DNA of 22,894 bases from Pseudomonadota bacterium (GTDB lineage Bacteria; Pseudomonadota; Alphaproteobacteria; Rhizobiales; Rhizobiaceae), in NCBI GenBank assembly GCA_023387775.1, contig JAEWHN010000156.1:1-22894 (forward strand), in the 5' to 3' direction. This document shows, piece by piece, positions 14,747 to 22,218 of the stretch (the first letter of the stretch is position 1; each line of letters begins with the position of its first letter). Position numbers and translations under genes: made by a program. The notes beneath the pieces were generated by a model that saw only the letters and a program-made list of their open reading frames with translations, was not told the DNA's origin and did not search any database.

Positions 14747-17274
14747 CACATGCTCCTCGTCTGCGCATTGGCGAGCAGGCCCGGCATCTGCGCCTTGACC
14801 GCCCGCACACTCTGTTGCACCGAGACTTGGATCATCGGGCCGGCCGAGGTCTGGATGCGCTGATCGGCAATCTCGGCCATGCGGCCGCTGTCATCCTGCA
14901 GGACGACGTGGATGGTTTCGGACCCGCCGCCGCGCGCGCCCGGGTCGCGCAGCTCGACCGGGATGCGCCGGCCGTCCGGCAAAGGCACCGCCGCTTCCGG
15001 CCCGGCCTCGGCGAAGATGGAGGCCGACCGCGCCACGCCGCCCTTGGCGAAGGCCGGCAGCGGCTGCGGACGGCCATGCGCGGCGATGCCGCCCTTGGCG
15101 AAACCGAAGATGCTTCCAAGCCCGCCGAGCAGGTTGCCAAAGAGACTGCCGCCGCCGTCGAACAGGCTGTTCATGGCGATCTCCAGCAGCTTGTCGGCGA
15201 CCTTCTGCAGGGCACCCGCCAGCGCCTCGGACGCGGATTTGCCCGACTGCAAGTCCTTGATGAAGCCGGACATCACCCCCTTGCCCAGGTCGCGCATCTC
15301 TTCCGCCGAGCGGCGCGCCTTGTCCTGCGCCTCGTCGAGCTGGTTTGCGGCGACCGTCGCCTGGGCGTAGGCTTCGGCGAGTTCGTCGATTTTGGCGCGC
15401 AGCTCCGGCGTGATGGCGATGCCGGCCTTCTGCGCCGCGTTCAGCAGCTCCTGCGTGGCGCGTGCCTTGGTGATGGCATAGTCGTAATCATCGACCAGCG
15501 GGTTGAGCTGCGCCTGCGCTGCCGTTTCCGCCTGCAGGGCGGCGGTGCGCTCCCTGATCTTGTCGATCTCGCGCTGCAGCTCGTCGCGCTTCTGGCGTCC
15601 CTTGGAGCCGCCACCCTCGCCGCCGATCGCCCCGCGCGGCCCGCCGCGGTTGAGCGCAGCCGCATCATCGGTCCCGGCCGTCTGCGCCGCCGCACGGTCA
15701 TTGGCCCGCTTGCGCAGCTCGCCGAACGCCTCGCCGAGATAATCCTTATCGAACGCGCCCTTGATGCCGTCGACATACGCCCGACCGGCTTCGGCGCCCG
15801 CGCCGGCGTAGTCGTTGGTGATGCGGCCGAGCTGCACCGGATCGATCGTGCCGATGCCGCCCATCCCGGCCCAGGAGCCGAGCGAGCTGATCGCGCCGAT
15901 GGCGGTGTTCACCGCCTCGACCACCTTGTTGATGCCGGCCTCGACGTAGTCGATCATCGTGTTCATGGCGCCGATGACGCCATCCGCGACCGCCGCCGGC
16001 AGCTTGGTGAAGGTGGTGACAGCAGTGTCGTAGATCGCGACGTAATAGCCGATGACCTTGTTGCCGGCGTCCTTGATGAACGCCAGAACGTCCGACCACT
16101 CGACCTCGACGCCGCCCATGGCGTCGACCATGAGGTTGATTGCGGCCAGGAAGGTGTCCCTGATCGCGCCGGCCGCGACCGTGACGCCATCGGTGACCGT
16201 GTCCCACACCGCGCCGGCATAGTCGTGCAGGGTCGCCATCTCGCCGGCCACCGGCTGGATCTCGCCGCCGAAGGCCGAGAGCGCAAACGCCGCTGCGCCG
16301 ATCGTGGAGGCCAAAAGCAGGAACGGATTGGTCGCGACCATGGCGCCCTGCGCAAGCGTGGCGCGCACCAGGCCAGGGACGTAGCGGCTGATCAAGACGG
16401 CAGCCGCCGCCGCGGCGCCGGTCGCCACGGATTCGAAATTGTCGGCGACGAGGACGAGGCCCTGCGCCACCGCGCCGGAGACGCCGCTGGCCTGGTCCAT
16501 GGTGCCGACGTAACGCGTCAATGCGTTCTGGAGCTTCTGGATGCCGTCCGCGATCGTCGCCGGCATGGCTTCGGCCTCGTCGCGCAGCGTCTGCAGGCGC
16601 TTGGTCAGCGCGTTGTAGATCACGTCGCCGGTGATCTTGCCTTCCTTGCCGACCTGGCGCAGCTGGTTGACGCCGACGCCGAGCTCCGCGGCCAGCAGCT
16701 CGGCAACGCGGCCGCCGGTCTGGATGACCGTGTTGAGGTTCTGACCCTGCAGCGTCCCCAGCGCCATCGCCTTCGACAGCGCTTCGTTGACAGTTGCGGC
16801 GCGCTCGGCCTTGGCGCCCGACACCACCAGCGCGTTGTTCAACGCCTCGGTGAAGTCGAGCTGCTGGTTGGTGCTGTAGCCCAGCTCGCGCAGCGCCGTC
16901 GCGTTGCCGAGGAAGGCCTCCGCCGTCTGGTTGAGCCCGGAATAGGTCCGCTGCGCCATGTCATAGATGCGCTCCATGACCGTCGGCGCCAGCTCCATGC
17001 TCTGCACGGCCAGGCCGACGCGCGAGCTCATGTCGCTCCAGGCGTCGGCCATGTGCTGGATCTCGCGCACGCCGAGCCCGATGCCGAGCAGCGACGCGCC
17101 GCCCTTCAACATGTTCTGGAAGGAACGGTTGATGTTGCCGTTCATGTCCGAGAACCGCTTTTCGATCTGGCGCGAGCGTTGGTCGGCGACGCCATAGGCC
17201 TTTGCCATCGCCTTTTCGAACGCGGCCGTGCGCGCCTCCAAGGCAACAATCAGCCGCTCGGTGTCAGAAGCCAT
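14746..17274 (-). CDS. Tail tape measure protein
   Basis: A predicted protein of 842 residues; ATG 17274 overlaps the TGA of the small upstream ORF (GTG 17277 is the alternative). The N-terminal 60 residues are helical. Residues ~60-250 match the tape-measure N-terminal domain (MADAWSDMSSRVGLAVQSM, TYSGLNQTAEAFLGN, GQNLNTVIQTGGRVAELLA, GKITGDVIYNALTKRL). A hydrophobic middle segment around 300-330 and a helical Ala/Glu/Arg region follow. The end is Gly-rich (FAKGGIAAHG, FAKGGVARSASIFAEAGPEA), typical of this family. The protein sets tail length and reaches into the cell envelope at DNA entry. By the usual rule of about 0.15 nm per residue, the tail would be roughly 125 nm long, suggesting a siphovirus. 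Confidence 0.94.
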   Translation of the reverse strand: MASDTERLIVALEARTAAFEKAMAKAYGVADQRSRQIEKRFSDMNGNINRSFQNMLKGGASLLGIGLGVREIQHMADAWSDMSSRVGLAVQSMELAPTVMERIYDMAQRTYSGLNQTAEAFLGNATALRELGYSTNQQLDFTEALNNALVVSGAKAERAATVNEALSKAMALGTLQGQNLNTVIQTGGRVAELLAAELGVGVNQLRQVGKEGKITGDVIYNALTKRLQTLRDEAEAMPATIADGIQKLQNALTRYVGTMDQASGVSGAVAQGLVLVADNFESVATGAAAAAAVLISRYVPGLVRATLAQGAMVATNPFLLLASTIGAAAFALSAFGGEIQPVAGEMATLHDYAGAVWDTVTDGVTVAAGAIRDTFLAAINLMVDAMGGVEVEWSDVLAFIKDAGNKVIGYYVAIYDTAVTTFTKLPAAVADGVIGAMNTMIDYVEAGINKVVEAVNTAIGAISSLGSWAGMGGIGTIDPVQLGRITNDYAGAGAEAGRAYVDGIKGAFDKDYLGEAFGELRKRANDRAAAQTAGTDDAAALNRGGPRGAIGGEGGGSKGRQKRDELQREIDKIRERTAALQAETAAQAQLNPLVDDYDYAITKARATQELLNAAQKAGIAITPELRAKIDELAEAYAQATVAANQLDEAQDKARRSAEEMRDLGKGVMSGFIKDLQSGKSASEALAGALQKVADKLLEIAMNSLFDGGGSLFGNLLGGLGSIFGFAKGGIAAHGRPQPLPAFAKGGVARSASIFAEAGPEAAVPLPDGRRIPVELRDPGARGGGSETIHVVLQDDSGRMAEIADQRIQTSAGPMIQVSVQQSVRAVKAQMPGLLANAQTRSM

Positions 17275-17405
17275 CACGCATCCTCAAGACCAACAATGCC
17301 GAGTTCCTTGAGCCGGTCGATGCTCATCGGCGGCGCCGACGCTTCCTTGCCGCCCCTGGCCAGCTCGTAGCCGTCGACCGCGGCGACGAACTCCCACAGC
17401 GTCAT
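17274..17405 (-). CDS. Small ORF after tail chaperone (own start or -1 frameshift product)
   Basis: From ATG 17405, overlapping the chaperone stop as ATGA, this frame encodes 43 residues beginning MTLWEFVAAVDGYELARGG and ending at a TGA that overlaps the tape-measure ATG. The same frame is open upstream and reads protein-like sequence there too (WRFSNFYKWAGVFHRDIGR), where no ATG, GTG or TTG start is available. The conserved-looking Trp/Phe/Tyr pattern thus begins before the ATG. This position, between tail chaperone and tape measure, is where many tailed phages make a longer product by -1 frameshift. Both options, separate gene or fused domain, are open. Confidence 0.62.
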   Translation of the reverse strand: MTLWEFVAAVDGYELARGGKEASAPPMSIDRLKELGIVGLEDA

Positions 17406-17827
17406 CCTGCCGATGTCGCGGTGGAAGACGCCGGCCCATTTGTAGAAGTTGGAGAAGCGCCACTTTCCTCTGGGGAGCGGGTTTGGGCCGGGTCGCCCGC
17501 CCCCGCCTGCCGTTCCCCCACGGGGTCGTCCTCCGGCCCGAACAGCGCCAGCATCAGCACGGCCCGCGCGGTCAGCACGGACATGGTCAGCGGCATGTCC
17601 TCGACATGCTGCTTGACCAGCTTGCGGGCCGTTTCCTTGTCCATGCCGCCGCCCTCGAGGCCGAGGCGGATCGGCTGGATCACGTCATCGACCCGCCACT
17701 GCTTGGTGACGAGCCGATTGAGTATCCATTCCGGGCCGGCGTCGCAGCGTTCCTGAAGCGCACGCAGGTGCTCGATCTTCAAGTCGAAGGCGTGCTCGCC
17801 GCCGGCCCAGGTCAGATCGCGCGCCAT
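17402..17827 (-). CDS. Tail assembly chaperone, GTA-gp10-like
   Basis: A predicted protein of 141 residues; ATG 17827 overlaps the tail-tube stop (TGATG), and the extended frame to 18061 is rejected. ARDLTWAGGEHAFDL, LRALQERCDAGPEWILNRL, WRVDDVIQPIRLGLEGGG and ARKLVKQHVEDMPL match the gene-transfer-agent-type family (Phage_TAC_11, PF11836, from memory). Such proteins bind the tape measure during tail assembly. The last ~40 residues (EERQAGAGDP-like, then SGASPTSTNGPASSTATSAG) are low-complexity. The -1 frame over the same bases looks more protein-like. G-runs at 17515-17519 and 17500-17504 are possible slip sites. Confidence 0.88.
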   Translation of the reverse strand: MARDLTWAGGEHAFDLKIEHLRALQERCDAGPEWILNRLVTKQWRVDDVIQPIRLGLEGGGMDKETARKLVKQHVEDMPLTMSVLTARAVLMLALFGPEDDPVGERQAGAGDPAQTRSPEESGASPTSTNGPASSTATSAG

Positions 17828-18294
17828 CAGGGCGCCTCGGCCTTGGCGGTGCGCGTCGGCAGACCGTCGAACTGGATGTCGAGATCGCCGGTCGCGACCT
17901 TCTGCCCGCGCTCGACGCTGTTGGGGTAGACCACCAGGTAGGCCGCGCCGGTCTCGTATTCGGTGTCGCCGGGGGCTGCCTTGACGTGATGGATGCGGAC
18001 GTTCTTGGTCTTGCCGCTGTACCACCAGTCGAGCAGCATCTGGTGCGACTGCCGCGCCCACACGCCGCTGGCGTTGATCGTGACCTCCGACGACTGGACC
18101 GCGCGCTCGACCTGCGCCGGCGCGGATTCGTCGTTGCAGGGCGGCGATTCCGTCGTCTGCATATTGTGGCTGCGGTTGATGCCGCGCGAGGTCAGGCCGC
18201 AGATGCGGGCGAAGGTGCCCTCGGTCTCGGTTTCGACCTCCATCACCATTTCGTGGAAAGCGGCAGTCTGGGCGTATTCGACAGGTTCAGCCAT
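17827..18294 (-). CDS. Major tail (tube) protein
   Basis: A predicted protein of 155 residues. ATG 18294 has GGAG 7 nt upstream; the frame is open to 18456 but lacks a better start. EMVMEVETETEGTFARICGLTSRG and NRSHNMQTTESPPCNDESAP are typical of the TP901-type tail tube family. The middle has QSSEVTINASGVWARQSHQM and LLDWWYSGKTKNVRIHHVKA, and the end is a beta strand pair (VATGDLDIQFDGLP). It should polymerise into the tube around the tape measure. A 67-bp gap upstream, one of the few in this operon, contains small hairpins (18318-18333 and 18344-18356). These may help give this abundant protein its own expression level. Confidence 0.88.
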   Translation of the reverse strand: MAEPVEYAQTAAFHEMVMEVETETEGTFARICGLTSRGINRSHNMQTTESPPCNDESAPAQVERAVQSSEVTINASGVWARQSHQMLLDWWYSGKTKNVRIHHVKAAPGDTEYETGAAYLVVYPNSVERGQKVATGDLDIQFDGLPTRTAKAEAP

Positions 18295-18361
18295 CGTGTT
18301 CTCCATGCGCTGATAGGCCGGCGAAGACGCCAGCCGCTGGGATGGGCAAGAAGCCCGGTTG

Positions 18362-18583
18362 TCATGAATGGGCTGTTTTTGCCCGCTTGCGGCCGCTGAT
18401 GGCCTTCTTGCCCTCACGAGTCGGAGAGGGAACTGGTGCGGCGGCGCCGGCCGCAATCGCCGCCGCGATAAAGTCGCGCGGCCGCTGCTGCGGCTCGGGC
18501 GAGGCCTTGGCGTTGAAGGAATAGACGCTGCGCGGCCGGCGCCAGTTGAATTCGCGGTTGAAGATCGCCCAGGCCATGGTCAT
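18362..18583 (-). CDS. Small hypothetical protein between tail-completion and tail-tube genes
   Basis: A predicted protein of 73 residues; ATG 18583 overlaps the DUF3168 stop (ATGA). A second ATG two codons later (18577) is possible. MAWAIFNREFNWRRPRSVYSF, then ASPEPQQRPRDFIAAAIAAG, resembles short proteins found at this place in rhizobial prophages, where aromatic and Arg residues near the start and a PxPQxxPxxF motif recur. The C-terminus is basic (REGKKAISGRKRAKTAHS). Function is unknown. Conserved location and coupling to neighbours argue that it is real. Confidence 0.7.
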   Translation of the reverse strand: MTMAWAIFNREFNWRRPRSVYSFNAKASPEPQQRPRDFIAAAIAAGAAAPVPSPTREGKKAISGRKRAKTAHS

Positions 18584-18993
18584 GCCGCCGGCTCCTCGAC
18601 GCGCGCCGTGACCTGCACGACGCCGTGCGTGGTCAGCCCATCCGGATCGGGCAGCACGCGCCAGAGCTCGACCCGCATTTCCACCAGCGCGTTTTCGGTC
18701 AGCGACAGGCTGCGCTCGTGCAGCGCGCGCCGGACGGCATCGACGATGCGCCGGCAGCCGACCTTGCCGACCGCGCGCGACCAGACATCGATCTGGAAGG
18801 TGTGGCGCGATCCATAGATGCAGTCCGCGCCATCGTCGGCGCCGTCCGAGGCACCGAAGCTGATATAGGCGTTGCGCACGCCGAAGGCGTCGTTCGGCAC
18901 ATGATCATAGACGCCATCGACCAGCGCCGCGACGACCGGGTCGCCGGTCAGCGTGTCATAGAGCAGCTGCTGCAGCTCGTCGGTGACGCTCAT
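18580..18993 (-). CDS. Tail completion protein, DUF3168 family
   Basis: A predicted protein of 137 residues; ATG 18993 overlaps the stop of the gp10-like gene (ATGA). Family features are the N-terminal helix (DELQQLLYDTLTGDPVVAAL), VYDHVPNDA, the strand AYISFGASD, HTFQIDVWSRAVGKVGCRRI, then VDAVRRALHE and the final THGVVQVTARVEE. DUF3168 proteins (relatives of HK97 gp10/SPP1 gp17) join the head-tail interface to the tail tube. The order in front of the tail tube gene is standard. Confidence 0.9.
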   Translation of the reverse strand: MSVTDELQQLLYDTLTGDPVVAALVDGVYDHVPNDAFGVRNAYISFGASDGADDGADCIYGSRHTFQIDVWSRAVGKVGCRRIVDAVRRALHERSLSLTENALVEMRVELWRVLPDPDGLTTHGVVQVTARVEEPAA

Positions 18994-19457
18994 TTCGCCC
19001 CGTCCTTGATCGCCTTGCGCATTTGCCGTGTGATCCGGCCACGCGCACGCTTGCGCAGCGCCCGGTAGCTCGGGAAGAAGAATGGGCTGGCCTTCATCAA
19101 CTGGGTTCCAAACTCCTGGAGCCTGGCGAGTTGAAACTGGTCGCGACTGCCGACCAGTGTCTGCTCGTTGCCGGCATAAATGGTGATGACCCTGCGGCCC
19201 TTACCGCCTGCCGCCTTGCTCTTGCCGAGCGCCATGGCGCCCTTCGGCGGCTCGCCCCAGGTCCAGCCGATGGTGTCGCGAAGGTGCGGCCGCTCCGGAT
19301 CTCGGCTCGCGGAAGCATCGACCGGCGCCAGACGCTTCATCATCGCGACGATTTCCTCGGCGCTCTGCTCCATGGCAGCGACGGTCGCCTTTTCGACATG
19401 CGCCGGAATGGTCTGCGTCATCTTGCGCTTGAGGCGATCAAGACCGATCACGGCCAT
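18990..19457 (-). CDS. HK97 gp10-like head-tail protein
   Basis: A predicted protein of 155 residues. ATG 19457 overlaps the preceding stop by one base (TGATG); the frame open to 19496 is rejected. The N-terminal helix is GLDRLKRKMTQTIPAHVEKA, then MEQSAEEIVAMMKRLAPVDAS, which is the classical gp10-family pattern (helix plus LAPVD). It is followed by TIGWTWGEPP, VITIYAGNEQT, LARLQEFGTQLMKASPFFFPSY and a basic C-terminal helix (RKRARGRITRQMRKAIKDGAK). The motif ARLQEFGT...P.PFFFP is diagnostic of this family. It acts in head-to-tail joining, coupled to its neighbours. Confidence 0.92.
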   Translation of the reverse strand: MAVIGLDRLKRKMTQTIPAHVEKATVAAMEQSAEEIVAMMKRLAPVDASASRDPERPHLRDTIGWTWGEPPKGAMALGKSKAAGGKGRRVITIYAGNEQTLVGSRDQFQLARLQEFGTQLMKASPFFFPSYRALRKRARGRITRQMRKAIKDGAK

Positions 19458-19825
19458 CAGGGGGCCACCCCCTTTTCGCAAAGCAGGCTGATCCACTGCC
19501 GATCGGTCTCATGCGTCACGTCCCGAATGTTGAACACGTCGCCATCGAAGCGACCGGGCGCGATCTCGTTCGACGCCCTGACGTCGCGCACGACCCAGTC
19601 GGTGGTGATCTGCCGCGTCTGCGACGATGCCCGCACGATGATGATCTGCGTGTGCTTGCCCTGGAGGCGGCCTGCCATGACGCTCTCGCCGCCGCGCAGA
19701 TGACGATAGGCGGCACGGCACTGGAACTGCTCGATCAGCTTGCCGACCGTGTTGCCGCGCCCGTCGTTGACCGCCTCACGCTTGAGAAAGCCGACACGGT
19801 ATCTGAGAGCACCCTTCCCCATCAT
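19457..19825 (-). CDS. Phage head closure protein
   Basis: A predicted protein of 122 residues; ATG 19825 follows directly on the connector stop, and ATG 19822 is possible. The pattern LRYRVGFLKREAVNDGRGNT, then FQCRAAYRHLRGGESVMAGRLQG, TQIIIVRAS, ITTDWVVRD and VFNIRDVTHETDRQWISLLCEKG, fits the SPP1 gp16 / HK97 head-closure family. The protein sits under the connector and closes the packaged head. Length (about 110-120) is normal for the family. Confidence 0.92.
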   Translation of the reverse strand: MMGKGALRYRVGFLKREAVNDGRGNTVGKLIEQFQCRAAYRHLRGGESVMAGRLQGKHTQIIIVRASSQTRQITTDWVVRDVRASNEIAPGRFDGDVFNIRDVTHETDRQWISLLCEKGVAP

Positions 19826-20431
19826 TCACGCGATCCTTCCGACCCGGAACTGGTTGATAAGGTAGCCGAAGCTGTATTCAAGCTCTGTGGTGATGTTCCC
19901 GACGTTGACCGTCTCTCGGTTTGCATCCCAGTGCGCGATCAACATCAGCATCGCGGCCCGCAGGCTTTCGGGGATCATCGAGCGATCGACCTGGTCCTTT
20001 TCGGTGCCACGATAGCCACCAGTGAAACTAACCTTAACCGCGTCGAGTTGACCGCTGGTTGCCGGCCAGGAGCAGCCAAGTGCCGGCTGGATGCGCGCCT
20101 CGAGGAAACCGCGTCGCCACTGATAGGAGGAAGCGGGAAGCGTCTGCTCGATGCCGGCGGGGTCCAGATAGGTGATGCCGTCGATCGAGAGTACCGGACC
20201 CATGGGGACACGGATTTCCTCCGGGAAACCATCGAGCGACAGCTGCCAGGGCGCCGCCATGACAGCAACGCCATGGCCAAGCGGGCCTTCCACCGCTTCA
20301 CGTGCGGCCTTGATGCAGCGCGTCAGAAAGGCGTCGTCGTCATCGCCGTCGACGCGGCACTGCTGCTTGACCTCGTCCAGGGTCAGCGCCTCTTCCTTCG
20401 GCTGCTCCAACCGCTCGATGCGATCCCACAT
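19826..20431 (-). CDS. Head-tail connector protein (phiE125 gp8 / HK97 gp6-like)
   Basis: A predicted protein of 201 residues; ATG 20431 is 2 bp after the preceding stop. The N-terminal half is helical (ALTLDEVKQQCRVDGDDDDA, FLTRCIKAAREAVEGPLGH), the usual start of gp6-like connectors. A beta part follows (WQLSLDGFPEEIRVPMGPVL, SIDGITYLDPAG, VKVSFTGGYRG) and a last helix, PESLRAAMLMLIAHWDANRE. The arrangement matches the phiE125 gp8 type, longer than HK97 gp6 because of the beta insertion. It should form the ring below the portal. Confidence 0.9.
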   Translation of the reverse strand: MWDRIERLEQPKEEALTLDEVKQQCRVDGDDDDAFLTRCIKAAREAVEGPLGHGVAVMAAPWQLSLDGFPEEIRVPMGPVLSIDGITYLDPAGIEQTLPASSYQWRRGFLEARIQPALGCSWPATSGQLDAVKVSFTGGYRGTEKDQVDRSMIPESLRAAMLMLIAHWDANRETVNVGNITTELEYSFGYLINQFRVGRIA

Positions 20432-20433
20432 GA

Positions 20434-20706
20434 TTATTCCGCCGGGGTTTCGGGAATGGCAGGCGCCTCTGGCGAGACAGGCGTCTCAGGCTCCGACCTG
20501 GTGGCCGTCCCCGGCGCGGGCTCCTTGGTCGCTTTCTCGCGAGCGCCGCCCCGGACGGCCTTCTCCGGTGCCGGCTTCTTGGTCGCTGCTTCAACACCGC
20601 CTTCGAACCGCACCGCGGCCTTCCGGGCGACCAGCGCGTCGGCTTCGTCCGCGGTGACGGTGCGAACATCGCCGCTCAATTTCAGCTTAATCTTGACGTA
20701 GTCCAT
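20434..20706 (-). CDS. Small Pro/Ala/Glu-rich protein downstream of capsid
   Basis: A predicted protein of 90 residues; ATG 20706 has AAAGGAG 6 nt upstream. Residues 1-37 are ordered-looking (MDYVKIKLKLSGDVRTVTAD, EADALVARKAAVRFEGG). The remaining half is a low-complexity string of Pro, Ala, Glu, Lys and Thr (KKPAPEKAV, KEPAPGTAT, PETPVSPEAPAIPETPAE) with an acidic end. It resembles short proteins between capsid and connector in other HK97-type prophages. The function is not known; a minor head or decoration protein is a guess. Confidence 0.75.
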   Translation of the reverse strand: MDYVKIKLKLSGDVRTVTADEADALVARKAAVRFEGGVEAATKKPAPEKAVRGGAREKATKEPAPGTATRSEPETPVSPEAPAIPETPAE

Positions 20707-20729
20707 GACGGTCTCCTTTGGTTCATAGA

Positions 20730-20751
20730 GCGGGCGACCGGAGCCGCCCGC
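20730..20751 (-). other. GC-rich hairpin after the capsid gene
   Basis: GCGGGCG (20730-20736) and CGCCCGC (20745-20751) form a perfect 7-bp stem with an 8-nt loop, in the 60-bp gap between capsid and the next gene. No T-run follows on the minus strand, so it is more likely a partial terminator or an mRNA-stabilising element that raises capsid expression. Confidence 0.5.
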
Positions 20752-20766
20752 CTTGATGAGCCAAAA

Positions 20767-22179
20767 TCAGGCCAGCTTGAGGTGCTTGATCGCACGGCCG
20801 TCGAGAAGTTTGCCGTCGAGGCGCATGAACGCGATGAAGCCGACCTGCAGATTGTCCATGTAGCGTTCGCGCAAGGAGATCATCTGCATGTCGCCGACAC
20901 GGCGGACCACGTATTTGCTGTGATCGCCGAATATCACCGCCTTGTTGCCGGTGGCGATCGACGCCATCGCCTGGTTGATCTTGTAGGGCTTGCCGAGAAG
21001 GGTATCCGGTGCCCCCGTCTTCACGTCGCCCATCTGCCACAGGTAGTTGCCCTGGCCGTCCTTCAGCTTGCGGATCGCGGCCAGCGTGGTGTCATTCATC
21101 TGCCAGTAGCAGCGCGGCGAGGCGCGATAGGCCGGATCGACGGAATGCTGCAGGTCGATGAGTTCATCCGCGACGATCGCGGTGGCGGAGGCCGCCGTCT
21201 TGCCGAGAGTCGAGCCGGAGACCACGCCATGAGGCTTGTTGCTGCCGTCGCCAACGGTCAGCACGTCGTTTCCGGTGCGGCCCAGCCGCTCGCCGAACAG
21301 TTCGATCAGCAACCCGTCCATCGAGAAGAAGCTATCCTGCAGCATCTCGATCGACACGCGCACGACCTTGGAGTCGTAGAGGTAGGCGTTGAGCGTCTTC
21401 TGACCGAGCACCACATCGCCGCTACCGTCATCGGTGACCGCACCGTTCTCGGCGTGCTGTTCGCCGCGCTGGGCCGTATCATCATTGGTCGGCCAGGGGA
21501 TAGGGTTGCCGGTCGAGGTCGGGTACTGGCGGGCGACGTCCTGGTCGAGCATCGGTCCCCAGGCGGCGAGCGCCTTGTCGATCTCGCCAGAGAAGCCCTG
21601 CGGGATCAAGTAGCCGCCAGCCGCACCGGGCGCAGTGGCCTGTGCGCGTCGGTCGACGTCACTGTCGCGATTCCGGCCGGACACGAGGATGCCACGCTCT
21701 TCCGTGGACAGTTCGGTGACGCCGAAGCGCATCGCCTTGATGAACACGTCCTTGTAGTCGACAGGCACATCGTCCTCAGCCCCGCGGGCTTCGCCGTTGT
21801 CGCCCTTGGGGCGGCGGGGATCGCCAGCATTGGCGCGCTTCTCGGCATCCTCCAGTTTCTGGAGGCGCGCCATGCGCTCGCCGATTTGGTCGTGTTCGGC
21901 CATCATCGCATCGAACTCGCGTTCGATCTCGGTGGCGCGCTCCGCCGGTGTGTCGTCCTTGATCTCATCGAATTTGGCGCGGGCATTGGTAGCGATACGA
22001 GCCTGCTGCTCACGCAAGTCTTTCATGGCCACACCGGCCACCGCAGCGGCCATCGTGCTATCGCCGCTGAGCACAGCGAGGACGTGAGCGCCGGCGTCGG
22101 CCGGCAAGCCGCTGACAAGAGCGACCGTCGCAAAAACCGCAAGGCAAAGCAGGCCTGCGGCAATGACAAGCTTCTTCAT
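20767..22179 (-). CDS. Major capsid protein, HK97 family, with hydrophobic N-terminal extension
   Basis: A predicted protein of 470 residues. ATG 22179 has GGAGAG just upstream; a TTG at 22191 is less likely. Residues from 52 on are a normal HK97 capsid: a helical delta-like region (MKDLREQQARIATNARAKFD to about 110), then APGAAGGYLIPQGFSGEID (N-arm), PTSTGNPIPWPTNDDTAQ, RVSIEMLQDSFFSMDGLLIE, the GDGSNKPHGVV loop, LGKPYKINQAM and VVRRVGDMQMISLRERYMDN. Before it sits an unusual part: MKKLVIAAGLLCLAVFATVA and a second hydrophobic patch at about 33-52. It looks like a signal or membrane anchor. No other Shine-Dalgarno precedes Met52, so the extension is probably translated. The delta region is normally cut off by the protease encoded upstream. 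Confidence 0.95.
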   Translation of the reverse strand: MKKLVIAAGLLCLAVFATVALVSGLPADAGAHVLAVLSGDSTMAAAVAGVAMKDLREQQARIATNARAKFDEIKDDTPAERATEIEREFDAMMAEHDQIGERMARLQKLEDAEKRANAGDPRRPKGDNGEARGAEDDVPVDYKDVFIKAMRFGVTELSTEERGILVSGRNRDSDVDRRAQATAPGAAGGYLIPQGFSGEIDKALAAWGPMLDQDVARQYPTSTGNPIPWPTNDDTAQRGEQHAENGAVTDDGSGDVVLGQKTLNAYLYDSKVVRVSIEMLQDSFFSMDGLLIELFGERLGRTGNDVLTVGDGSNKPHGVVSGSTLGKTAASATAIVADELIDLQHSVDPAYRASPRCYWQMNDTTLAAIRKLKDGQGNYLWQMGDVKTGAPDTLLGKPYKINQAMASIATGNKAVIFGDHSKYVVRRVGDMQMISLRERYMDNLQVGFIAFMRLDGKLLDGRAIKHLKLA

Positions 22180-22218
22180 GGTTCTCTCCAATTGAAGGTT
22201 GATAGGCAGCAGCAGGCG

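Noticed and set aside
14665..17370. 901-residue open frame on the plus strand opposite the tape measure gene
   Set aside because: A shadow frame caused by high GC at codon third positions; composition is Arg/His/Ala-rich with no recognisable domain, and the minus strand has a clear tape measure protein.
19511..20701. 396-residue plus-strand frame opposite connector and head-closure genes
   Set aside because: Crosses several well-supported coupled genes and has no family features.
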